NCBI GenBank assembly: GCA_003601695.1
Contig: PIYH01000015.1
Span: forward strand, 1 to 27,573
Direction of reading: 5' to 3'
Source: Candidatus Bathyarchaeota archaeon
GTDB lineage: Archaea; Thermoproteota; Bathyarchaeia; Bathyarchaeales; DTEX01
DNA: 27,573 bases
How positions within the stretch are numbered: position 1 is the first letter of the stretch; each line of letters starts with the position of its first letter. The notes beneath the pieces were generated by a model. It was not told the origin of the DNA, did not search any database, and saw nothing but the letters and a program-made list of their open reading frames with translations. The translations under genes were made by a program, and so were the position numbers. Shown one piece after another: positions 7,042 through 15,074 of this stretch.

Positions 7042-9462
7042 GTGAATATTGAAGATTTCAAGCCTAGGATTAAGAAGCATGTAGAAGAAGTTTCTGAGAG
7101 TCCCCACGTATTCAAAGTTAAAGTTGAGGGGTTTGTTGACGGATTTAATACCAGGAGTCCTCTTGGTTATGAAGTATACGATCAGTCCTTTGAGCCTATG
7201 ATCTATGTGAAAATGGAGAATATAGGCAAGGAGCCCATCGTTAATCCTTGGATAGTAGTAAACGGGAGATGCTGGAGGACAACTCAGGATATAGCTGAAT
7301 ATGCCACTCTTGGAGCTAAGAGCGAAAAGGAAAAGGCTATGCTCATATGGCTTTTTGAAAAGAATCATAGGTTTCATGCGACCACAAGGGATGAGGAAGT
7401 CAAAGATCCCGTTAAGGTCTTCAATATCTACGGATACACGCTTTGTGGGGACGACTCGCATGTGATAGCGGATCTTTGGCGTACGGTAGGGCTGAGGACG
7501 AGGCCGGGTTATCCATATGGACATTCTACTACTGAAGTCTTCTACGATGGTAAATGGCATCTTTTAGATGGAGACGAGAATGTCTTTTATCTTCTCAGAG
7601 ATAACAAAACAGTAGCGTCAGAAGAGGATATAGTTCGAGATCCCGATCTGGTTAAGCGAACTCACGTATACGGCATCCTCATACCGGATAAAAGACTTGA
7701 CTATAGCGAAGGAGCAGCATCATTATATTACTATGAAGGCGAAAGAAAAGGGGAGAAAGAGTCGCATATAGGACATAAAATGACAATTACGCTTAGACCC
7801 GGAGAAGCTCTAATATGGAGATGGGATAATAAAGGCAAATATCATGGAGAAGACCCCCCACATAAATGGTACAGATGCTGGAGTAAGATACATAATGGCA
7901 AACTCATTTACAGACCTAAACTTAGAAACTCAGAGGGAAAATACGCCTTTTTAACAACGGAAGGCGCTGTTTTCGGAAGACCACAAGAGAAGCTCGCTCT
8001 TCATCCTGAAAGAGAGAAAACAGAAGGATTTGCCGTTCTCCCTATGCACAGTCCTTATCCTATCGTCGGCGGATGCCTGAAATACACAGGCTATAGACGA
8101 AGCATACTTGATAAGCTTAGATTCCTTATCTCCTTTGATATGGAGAACTGGAAATGCTTATGGGATGAAGAAGAGACTGGTTACTTAACGAGAAGCGTTA
8201 GCCTAGATCCTTTTCTGCCACCCACGGATCCAGCTAGGTATCATCTATATATTAAGGTTGAGCTTCAGAGCTATAGGGATTCCTTAGATGTAGGGTTAGA
8301 AGACCTTCATGTTGAACTGGACCTCCAGATGGCACATATCGGTTTACCCGCATTAAGAACCGGATATAACACTTTGGAGTACTCAGATGAGAACGTGGGG
8401 GGAGGTAGGAAGGCTAGGATAAGTATTTGCTGGAAGGAGAGGTTTGACATCAAACCTCCTGAACCTCCATTAAGACCCCTAAATCCCCCTAACGGCGGGG
8501 AAATAGAAGGCACAGATATAATATTTGAGTGGGAGGAAGCTAAGGACCCAAACAACGAGCCCATAGTGGATTATCACTTTCAACTTAGTGACAGACCTGA
8601 TATGGCTTGGCCCCTTTCCCCCAACTTTGATAGGCTTATATCCAGAACTGCCTTCGAAGGATCAAACAAGTATAGAACTCCTTGTATAGGACTCCTCAAC
8701 CCGAACACCGTATATTATTGGAGGGTTAGAGCTCGGAACGCTAGCGGCGTATGGAGTAGATGGAGTCCAATCTGGAGTTTTACAGTTAATGGACCAGGAG
8801 TTCCGTTGGATGTAAGGCTTGAGGTGGACAAGGATCTTAGGGTAGGCATATTAAGATGGAGACCTAATCCTGAGGGAAGAATTCCTGTTAAATACGAAGT
8901 TTATGGAAGCGATGAAAAAGGGTTCACTGCCAGCTCTGAACCTTATCTCGTAAGAGTAGATAATGGTCCTCGTGTAACGTTTCCATCAAACTTGATTGCT
9001 GTAACTGATCTTAACGAGCTTAAGGTCATAGGGGACGACCTCGATGATAGATTTAATAAGGCTTACTACAGGGTTGTGGCGGTAGACGAAAAGGGTAATA
9101 AAAGCGGGGCTTCCGACTATGCTGAAGCTCCTATCCCTCTAATCTACTCTAAACCGCCAACAGAGGTCAAAGTGGGTCAAGATTATAGATATTGCGTTAA
9201 ATGCATAAAGTCAATAGGTAGACTTATAGCGAGGACTGAGAATGGAAAACCCTATCAAAGGGCTTTCAGAATGGCTGATAAGCTAACATTCAGTCTAACT
9301 AAGGCTCCAAACTGGCTTTCAATAGACCCAGCTAGAGGAATTATTTCCGGACGTCCAGATGAAGGAGACGTTGGGGTGCACATAGTCAGTCTCAAAGTAG
9401 AGACAGACAAGGGAAAAGTAGATACTCAAACCTTCGTCCTAAAAGTCGTTAGTGAAGACTGA
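7042..9462 (+). CDS. Transglutaminase-domain protein with Fn3 and Ig-like modules
   Basis: An 806-residue protein. The transglutaminase core occupies about residues 90-185 with the Cys-His-Asp triad at C135 (YTLCGDDSH), H161 (YGHSTTEV) and D176 (WHLLD), all in the expected order and spacing. A block that follows (TLRPGEALIWRW near 250, then HNGKLIYRPKL) is shared with the second transglutaminase protein in this window. The C-terminal half holds two Fn3-like domains (about 470-580 and 580-690) and a putative-Ig module (about 740-806, with NWLSIDPARGIISGRP). Known activities of this fold are peptide hydrolysis and amide transfer; the substrate here is unknown. No signal peptide is visible, which is odd for a protein with Fn3 modules. 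The GTG start at 7042 is supported by AGGGG seven bases upstream. A short CCTCG-TTG-CGAGG hairpin lies just after the stop. Confidence 0.8.
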   Translation: MNIEDFKPRIKKHVEEVSESPHVFKVKVEGFVDGFNTRSPLGYEVYDQSFEPMIYVKMENIGKEPIVNPWIVVNGRCWRTTQDIAEYATLGAKSEKEKAMLIWLFEKNHRFHATTRDEEVKDPVKVFNIYGYTLCGDDSHVIADLWRTVGLRTRPGYPYGHSTTEVFYDGKWHLLDGDENVFYLLRDNKTVASEEDIVRDPDLVKRTHVYGILIPDKRLDYSEGAASLYYYEGERKGEKESHIGHKMTITLRPGEALIWRWDNKGKYHGEDPPHKWYRCWSKIHNGKLIYRPKLRNSEGKYAFLTTEGAVFGRPQEKLALHPEREKTEGFAVLPMHSPYPIVGGCLKYTGYRRSILDKLRFLISFDMENWKCLWDEEETGYLTRSVSLDPFLPPTDPARYHLYIKVELQSYRDSLDVGLEDLHVELDLQMAHIGLPALRTGYNTLEYSDENVGGGRKARISICWKERFDIKPPEPPLRPLNPPNGGEIEGTDIIFEWEEAKDPNNEPIVDYHFQLSDRPDMAWPLSPNFDRLISRTAFEGSNKYRTPCIGLLNPNTVYYWRVRARNASGVWSRWSPIWSFTVNGPGVPLDVRLEVDKDLRVGILRWRPNPEGRIPVKYEVYGSDEKGFTASSEPYLVRVDNGPRVTFPSNLIAVTDLNELKVIGDDLDDRFNKAYYRVVAVDEKGNKSGASDYAEAPIPLIYSKPPTEVKVGQDYRYCVKCIKSIGRLIARTENGKPYQRAFRMADKLTFSLTKAPNWLSIDPARGIISGRPDEGDVGVHIVSLKVETDKGKVDTQTFVLKVVSED

Positions 9463-9832
9463 TCTCTCCTCGTTGCGAGGTAGACCGGGGAGGTTCACTC
9501 AGAGGTTTAAGCGCGCTAAAAGCATCCTTTGTCGTTTTTAATTAGCCGTCCTTAAAAGCGCGCCTATGAGAAGGTAGCATATTACATTCAGAGTATATTC
9601 TTCATTAGCGCAGAGAACAGCTATTCCATGGTGAGGCTATTCCTCAGAAGGGAGGACGCGATAAAATTACTTAAGGTGATTATTGCAAGTCTGATATTTG
9701 CTTCCGGAAGAGTCTTCAGCGATATACTGCATTAGAGTTCCAATGGACATAACCGCTACTATTCTGCTGACTTGCCCCCAGTATACTATTAAAGTGATAA
9801 AGCCTAGGAAACTTTAGCTCTTCAATTGCATA
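9463..9832 (+). other. Intergenic gap with small inverted repeats and a protein-like fragment
   Basis: Just after the transglutaminase stop, CCTCG-TTG-CGAGG forms a 5-bp hairpin. GCGCGCT at 9511-9517 and AGCGCGC at 9557-9563 are a 7-bp inverted pair 39 bases apart. A protein-like open frame follows and is listed separately. Confidence 0.5.
9556..9735 (+). pseudogene. Protein-like fragment without a normal start
   Basis: A plus-strand frame open from 9556 to a stop at 9735 reads as a plausible protein tail: aromatic-rich AYYIQSIFFISAENSYSM, then RREDAIKLLKVIIASLIFAS. The only ATG in frame is at 9628, which would give 35 residues without a Shine-Dalgarno site. Composition looks like coding DNA rather than random sequence. 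I do not recognise the family. It is either the end of a gene whose front has been lost or a chance open frame. Confidence 0.25.
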
Positions 9833-11154
9833 TTATGCGCATCCGCCCGGCTCCATGTAGACGGAGAATCCCATAAGCCTAGCTAGCCACTTTATCTCTC
9901 TCGTCCAATCTCCATAGAATAGGACTCGATGCCAGTTATGTTGCCATTCATCTATAAGCATCTGGGTATCCGCAACTTTAACGACAGCTTTATTTCTGCA
10001 TCCGCCATCAGTTTCTTCATGTCCCAGAAGTTCTCCCTTCAACAGGAGGATTCTCTTCTCGACTGGTAAAAGCTTTGCAACGGTTACGGGGGTTCCTCCC
10101 TTGAAGAGGACCTGGAGACAAGCTCCCCTATTATCCTCAGCGTGGCTTCTTATCCAGTACTTTTCAGGAGGCTTTGAGAAGCCGTTCATTCGTGTGCTTG
10201 ATACGCAGTGGGCGTAAATGGCGACGTTTCTGCTACTGTCTATCGCCGGCTCAGAGATGAAGCCTGGTCTTTCAGCTATTTCCTTCATCGCTATCTTTGT
10301 CAACAATGAGTCTACGTCGCATTCGCATGCCGCCATCAATTTTCCCTCACCATCTAGTAGCGCAAAGGCTATGCATGGGTATGCTGGAAGCTCGCCTCCG
10401 TAGAATCCTCCGAGACAGTCAACCGTGAGACCCCGTTTGCGCCATACTTTGAGCATAGATTCCTTAACGCGTAATATAGCCTTATACTTTTGACGATCTC
10501 CTTGCGTGATGGTTCAATAACCTTATTTGCCTTAGCTATAAGATCATCAGCTATCCTCTCAGCCTTCTGAACATCCGTCTTTTGAAAGGCTTCCCTCAGC
10601 TCCCTGAAGCCTATGAACTTGATCTCCCCTCCTATACGCTTGATTGCTTCTTCGTAGACCTCTCTATCAGCCGAGAGCACATGGTTGCCTATTACCAGTA
10701 TCTTAGCGTTACGAAGTGAGTCGTACGCCTTGATAACTTTGAACGCTTTGAAGACGTCGCCCCAGCTTGAGGAAGAAACTATGAAGCCTCGAACGTCACG
10801 TTTCCTCAAATTTGCCGAGTGAACGATCATTCCGGCATATCCCCAAAGGAATGGGTCGCATACGACAACCGTCGGCAGCTTCTCCATAACCTTGAGGGAG
10901 TCATGCCAGCCGCTTGAGAGATTAAATATTACAGAGCAGATCTCTCCTTCCTCCCCTACCACCTTCAGAAGCTCTTCCGCCTCTTCAGAATTCCTAACAA
11001 GATCTCCTCCCACGAATTTGAAGCCTAGGAGATTCTCCTTTAGAATTTTAAGGATTTCTACGGCTCTTTTCTCGGGGTCGAAGTCTATTGAAGGCCATTT
11101 AGGACGTCCTTTAGGTCTACCCCAGAAGATTATTCTAACAACTGTCTGGTTCAT
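9833..11154 (-). pseudogene. L-fucose/L-arabinose isomerase-like gene broken by a 2-bp frameshift
   Basis: Two overlapping frames together encode one sugar-isomerase-like protein of about 439 residues, near the usual size for FucI/AraA-like proteins. The N-terminal part (11154 to about 10430) begins IIFWGRPKGRPKW and has the Rossmann-like strands KILVIGNHVLSADR. The C-terminal part (about 10426 to 9833) has DCLGGFYGGELPAYPCIAF, then ACECDVDS with the probable metal-binding Glu, and near the end QHNWHRVLFYGD with the conserved His region. The frames join cleanly if two bases of TCTC (plus-strand GAGA, 10427-10430) are removed, giving YGANGVTVDCLGG. So the break is a TC duplication. Role if active: aldose-ketose isomerisation of fucose- or arabinose-like sugars in the cytosol. 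AAGGGA lies six bases before the ATG at 11154. Recent inactivation, a sequencing error or recoding are all possible. Confidence 0.8.
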
Positions 11155-11231
11155 AACGATTCCCTTAGCATATCTTCTGCAAAAGTATTTAATTCTTTTT
11201 GCACAGGCAGCATCATAGCTTTCTGGTTTCC

Positions 11232-11266
11232 TCGGTTATGTTGCGTTGACAACGCGACGTAACCGA
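11232..11266. repeat. 35-nt near-perfect palindrome
   Basis: The arms TCGGTTATGTTGCGTTG and CAACGCGACGTAACCGA pair across the central A at 11249. Fifteen of 17 positions are Watson-Crick and the other two (11239/11259 and 11242/11256) are G-T pairs. As RNA it would form a stem of about 16 bp with a 3-nt loop; as DNA it is an almost symmetric site. No oligo-T follows on either side. It could be a regulator site, a recombination site or an element end. Confidence 0.7.
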
Positions 11267-11539
11267 AAAGAAATGAGGCTATTTTTCTAAGATGTTCCTT
11301 CCCGATGCCTACTCACAATTTCAAGAATCTATCGAAAACTAAAAATTGAAAAGAGCAATGTCTAAGTCATTTGTTTTATTACATAGAGTTTCTCAAAAAA
11401 CTTCGGTTACTTTAGACAATAAGTAAATCAGGTATGTTCCGAGATTGCGGCCATGTTTGATCTTTATGATTCTTGGGAAGGCCGAGAAATGTATTCATCA
11501 TAAAAACGTTAATAAAGTATACATGTGTTAGATGCATAG

Positions 11540-11714
11540 CTAAAAGTTTTCAAGCAATCCTATTTTCGATCTGGTGTTGACGCGGTTTACGAGGAGAACC
11601 ATAGACTCGCAGTGAACATATTAGCCGAGCATCTGCAACGCTATCTTAAGTTAAACGGTTCTAACATCCTAGTTCAAGAGGGGGTTGAAGAGAAATATGG
11701 CGGAATTGATGCTC
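11540..11714 (+). pseudogene. Truncated protein-coding fragment next to convergent gene end
   Basis: A plus-strand frame open from 11540 reads FRSGVDAVYEENHRLAV, then NILAEHLQRYLKLNG and VQEGVEEKYGGIDA, a compact stretch that looks like the start of a real helical domain. It loses sense at about 11714, where the frame enters the antisense of the convergent HEAT/transglutaminase gene ending at 11719. No ATG or GTG with a ribosome-binding site precedes it; the GTG at 11612 is internal to the good-looking part. I do not recognise the family. It is probably a relic of a gene cut off at this junction. Confidence 0.35.
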
Positions 11715-11718
11715 ACTC

Positions 11719-14361
11719 CTATTTTTCCTTCAGTAGTGATATGCTTTTTATGCAGGCGTCTTTTACCCAGCTGAACGTTTCTCTTTCGAGTAATGCTTCA
11801 AGATACGGGATTGCGTCTTTATTTCCAAGTTTTCCTAGGGCTTCAGCGGCGAAGCCGCGGTAATCTTCATCACTATGGTTGAGGTAGTGGTAGAGCTTTG
11901 GCGCTATGGTTGCGTTTCCAAGCTTGCCTAAGCTTTCTATAGCGTATAATCCTTGAGGTTGATATACGTGTTTTTCGAGGATGTGTAGAAGATCGGGAAC
12001 CGCTGCTACATCGCCTATTTCTCCTAAAGCCCTTGCAGCTAAGGCTGAGGCGTCTCCATCCCCGCTTAGAAGTATCTTTCTGAGGATGACTCCATGTTTT
12101 GGGCTTCCTAGTTTTCCAAGAGCCTTTATGAATGCCCATCGGAGTTCCCCCCACCTCCAGACATTATCATCATTCGGAGTGAAGCCGATTTTTGCTGCGG
12201 CTTTCTCTGGATCTAGGAAGTCAGCTATAAGGTCAGCTGCATTTTTGGCTTCTGGAGTGGATATGCGGGCGAGTATTGATGCGGCAGCTGCGCATGTATG
12301 AAGCCATAATGTAACATCATTATACCTTCCGGTTGGGTCCCCCCATGAGATCTGCGGATCCCTCTCCAACACTTTGATTAATGTTGATGCTGCTTCGTCT
12401 CCTGCTACTTGATAGAGCGCTTGACATGCGTATATCTTGTTGTAGAAGCCGTCGCTTATATCCTTGTAGATAACGTTGATGATGGCGTCTTTGGCTTTAT
12501 AGGCTGATCTTCCTAAAGCCATTAGACCCCATAATGCGTTACGCATCTTTACCTTATCATGTCGGGGGATAGCTTCTTGAAGTTCTTCGATGTACTCTTC
12601 CACAGTCTTAAGCGGTTTCGGTCTGGATGAGCCGATTATCTTCTCCGTCGGAAAAGCATCCATGGGTGTTATGTTATTCAAAACTTTTGGGGCTTTCTCC
12701 TTAACTTCTATAAAGTTGCCTTTGCCAATTCTAGGTATAGCTTCGATGGTGATGGATTTGCAGATGACATCTTCCCATTTTTCACCGTCAGTTAGGATCT
12801 CATATCTATAGGGAGTACTCTCCACTATGGCTACGTTTCTTCTCTCTTTACCCATGAGATCGTCCCAGACATAGGTGATTCGCAGGCTTGTATCAGGTGC
12901 TATTTCTCCAGTGACGGTGATGATGTTCTTTCCAGGCCAGAGCTGCGGTAGAGAGAATATATTGTGTTGCGTAATAGTAGTAATGGATAAATCGTAAATT
13001 CCGCAGTCTGAGATTTCGTTTGCGGCTTCCATCTTTATCTTAAGTAGATAACTATAATGCCCGAAGGGAGTGATTAAGCCGGAGGGATAGTTCTTATCTG
13101 GATTAAATTTTGTGGTTATGCTATGTTTTTCAATGCTGAATATGCCTGTTTTATCAGCTCGGTAAACTTCTTTCCAATGTTTACCTCCATCTATAGATAT
13201 CGAGATTATTATTTTGTCATCTCTAGTATTGCGAACAAATTTTCCGCTTATCCAAGCATCAGAAATTATGTAAGGCGAGCTAATCCTGATTATAGCGATG
13301 CCGGGTTTTCCAGGCGCCGCGGGATGCAGATTCGGGCTTTTACCATCCTCCTCAGTTGTGGCGAGATTCTTCGGCTCCCTGAAGAGTCTCTTCTTGAATG
13401 AGCTTTTAGAGAGATCAGGTTTGTAGATGAGTATTCCATTCCCATAAGTGAGGGGGTATGGCCCATGCTCGAAGTCCCTAGCTTTCTCTTCTATTATTCT
13501 GTTTCGGCCTAGGAAGACGTTATAATAGGGACGTATAATATTACCCCATAATCTAGTGAAAGATTCACCCGGCCTAAAGTTTAAAAGCATACTGTGATTC
13601 GGCCAGTTAAGATGGCCTGCATGAACGTAACTCCATAACCCGAATCCTGAAGGAATATCGGGAATAGGCGTTTTAGACGGTATCGATATGAGGCTGTAAT
13701 CAAGCATTATCTCATCCGCGCTGGCAATATGAGCACCAGATCGATCGTAAACAAACCAGTGCTGAGAAACATCAAAGAGATGCCACCTATCAACCCCATC
13801 CTCATCCCTCCACCAGCAGTCAGCGAGTGTATGACCCCACTTGTAAAATTTTTCCGCTCTATATCCCATAGAACGCCAAGTCATTATCATGATTCTAGAT
13901 AGCCCATCACACCAGTGTGCGCCGTATACATTAAGAAGCTTCATAGGATCAGCAATATATGATAATCCATAAGCAGGCTCCTTAGGAACAGTACCGGTCA
14001 CTCCAGTGCACTGCTGGATAAAACGCCAAATAGCAACAGCCTTCTCCTCGTTAGTTCGGGCATTCATAAGCCGCGTAGCGCTTTCTCCAAAATCCCTTAA
14101 CGAAGAAGTGTCAACCCAACGGTCATTAACCACCTTAACAGATACAGCTCCATAACACGTATTATCTTTCCCGCTGACGGAAGGCATCATCTCCTCCAAC
14201 TCCTCTATCTGAGATTCCAATTCAGATATCTTACTTTCATAGGCATCGACCCGTTCTCTTAGCTCGCTGATTTGCGGCAACGCAACAGCGTATCCAGCCA
14301 TTAAACCGGCAACCAGTCCTATGATGAACCCTATCGTCAACGCTTTACTATTCGTTTTCAT
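11719..14361 (-). CDS. Membrane-anchored transglutaminase-domain protein with C-terminal HEAT repeats
   Basis: An 880-residue protein from the chosen start. Residues 6-28 form an N-terminal membrane anchor (LTIGFIIGLVAGLMAGYAVA). Residues 30-60 are a short heptad coiled coil. The transglutaminase core has C151 (GAHWCDG), H177 (KWGHTLAD) and D197 (RWHLFD). The block after it (FRPGESFTRLWG, GNGILIYKPDL, ATTEEDG..LHPA) matches the other transglutaminase protein at 7042-9462. The C-terminal third, about 620-880, is a run of HEAT/PBS-lyase repeats (ALGEIGDVAAVPDLL, ESLGKLGNATIAPKL, EALGKLGNKDAIPYL), which usually bind proteins. By inference it is an extracytoplasmic enzyme with a binding platform. 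A longer start at 14415 exists; 14361 is preferred because the sequence there begins a classic signal anchor and a TATA-like ATATAATTT lies about 25 bases upstream, as for a leaderless mRNA. Confidence 0.8.
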   Translation of the reverse strand: MKTNSKALTIGFIIGLVAGLMAGYAVALPQISELRERVDAYESKISELESQIEELEEMMPSVSGKDNTCYGAVSVKVVNDRWVDTSSLRDFGESATRLMNARTNEEKAVAIWRFIQQCTGVTGTVPKEPAYGLSYIADPMKLLNVYGAHWCDGLSRIMIMTWRSMGYRAEKFYKWGHTLADCWWRDEDGVDRWHLFDVSQHWFVYDRSGAHIASADEIMLDYSLISIPSKTPIPDIPSGFGLWSYVHAGHLNWPNHSMLLNFRPGESFTRLWGNIIRPYYNVFLGRNRIIEEKARDFEHGPYPLTYGNGILIYKPDLSKSSFKKRLFREPKNLATTEEDGKSPNLHPAAPGKPGIAIIRISSPYIISDAWISGKFVRNTRDDKIIISISIDGGKHWKEVYRADKTGIFSIEKHSITTKFNPDKNYPSGLITPFGHYSYLLKIKMEAANEISDCGIYDLSITTITQHNIFSLPQLWPGKNIITVTGEIAPDTSLRITYVWDDLMGKERRNVAIVESTPYRYEILTDGEKWEDVICKSITIEAIPRIGKGNFIEVKEKAPKVLNNITPMDAFPTEKIIGSSRPKPLKTVEEYIEELQEAIPRHDKVKMRNALWGLMALGRSAYKAKDAIINVIYKDISDGFYNKIYACQALYQVAGDEAASTLIKVLERDPQISWGDPTGRYNDVTLWLHTCAAAASILARISTPEAKNAADLIADFLDPEKAAAKIGFTPNDDNVWRWGELRWAFIKALGKLGSPKHGVILRKILLSGDGDASALAARALGEIGDVAAVPDLLHILEKHVYQPQGLYAIESLGKLGNATIAPKLYHYLNHSDEDYRGFAAEALGKLGNKDAIPYLEALLERETFSWVKDACIKSISLLKEK

Positions 14362-14378
14362 CCACATAACATTTAGGT

Positions 14379-14386
14379 AAATTATA
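14379..14386 (-). promoter_or_regulatory. TATA-like box for the membrane transglutaminase gene
   Basis: TATAATTT on the minus strand begins 25 bases before the preferred ATG at 14361, slightly nearer than the usual archaeal TATA distance. With no Shine-Dalgarno motif in between, this fits a leaderless or nearly leaderless transcript. Confidence 0.35.
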
Positions 14387-14415
14387 TGAAGGTTCTTAAT
14401 TAGCTTTGTTATCAT

Positions 14416-15074
14416 CCAAGGTGAGGTTACATAGAAGTAGGCGGTTTCCTTCTGTAGAAAATGGAAAAGTTCATTGAGCCTGCCCTAACAGCCCTGTTGA
14501 CGCAACAAGATTCTTAAGCTATCGTTGAAGCACATTTATCTGAAAGGATAATATAGACTAAAGGTATTCCGCTGGGAACATCAAAAATCATTAAAGATTA
14601 ATGCTTATCTCTTCTATTTTTAATCACCGTCAAATCTATGCCCATATATACCTATACTTCTCTCAAATCTTCCGAATCCGCAAGTGTTCCCTCCAAGAAG
14701 GAAACTTCATAGCCTTCTCGATTATCATACAGTTGAGAGTTGTTATACTAGCATCAAAATCCTTGATTTGATTCTAAACTCTCAAGAGCTTGCTCACGTA
14801 TACTTTTTTAAAATCTCTTTCTCTACTGCAAAATTTATACGCGATATCATCATCATTTTTCATATAGCTGCAGGAGAACCTTTTTCCTCTGCTTGTATTT
14901 TTCCGTAAAACGAAGACCACATTTTTTTTACAATGGCTCTTACCTAAAAATTTTGTAGCTGTCGTTTTTGTTGGGTTGTTGGGGTGGTTATCAGCATTAT
15001 TAAAATTAAGAGCGTCTTTCAAAAATTTAATGAAAAAAGATATAAGAAGGATTCAAAAGATAATTATGATGTAA
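14416..15074 (+). other. Intergenic gap, AT-rich divergent promoter region
   Basis: There is no convincing gene. TGTTG-ACG-CAACA near 14495-14507 is a short hairpin whose sequence partly echoes the palindrome at 11232-11266. T- and A-rich tracts fill most of 14780-15060. TATAAG at 15041-15046 is a probable promoter element for the GH42-like gene. Confidence 0.5.
15041..15046 (+). promoter_or_regulatory. TATA-like box for the GH42-like gene
   Basis: TATAAG in a purine-rich context lies 29-34 bases before the ATG at 15075. There is no clear Shine-Dalgarno site between them, so a very short leader is expected. Confidence 0.4.

Larger units (their letters stand above)
11155..11718 (+). other. 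Intergenic gap with long palindrome and a gene fragment
   Basis: Upstream of the isomerase gene lies an AT-rich promoter-like stretch, ATTAAATA on the minus strand near 11190. A 35-nt near-perfect palindrome and a truncated protein-coding fragment are listed separately. Otherwise 11280-11530 is AT-rich and I see nothing coding in it. Confidence 0.5.

Noticed and set aside
7018..7560. 180-codon minus-strand frame opposite the first transglutaminase gene
   Set aside because: Antisense of the catalytic core, which has an intact triad on the plus strand.
9511..9563. GCGCGCT/AGCGCGC inverted pair as insertion-sequence ends
   Set aside because: Only 7 bp, and the 39-nt spacing is too short to contain a mobile element.
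11981..12301. Plus-strand frame of 106 codons opposite the HEAT repeats
   Set aside because: Alanine/serine-rich antisense shadow of the repeats.
14684..14908. 74-codon plus-strand open frame in the gap before the GH42-like gene
   Set aside because: No ribosome-binding site, hydrophobic low-complexity translation typical of AT-rich non-coding DNA; it lies over promoter sequence.
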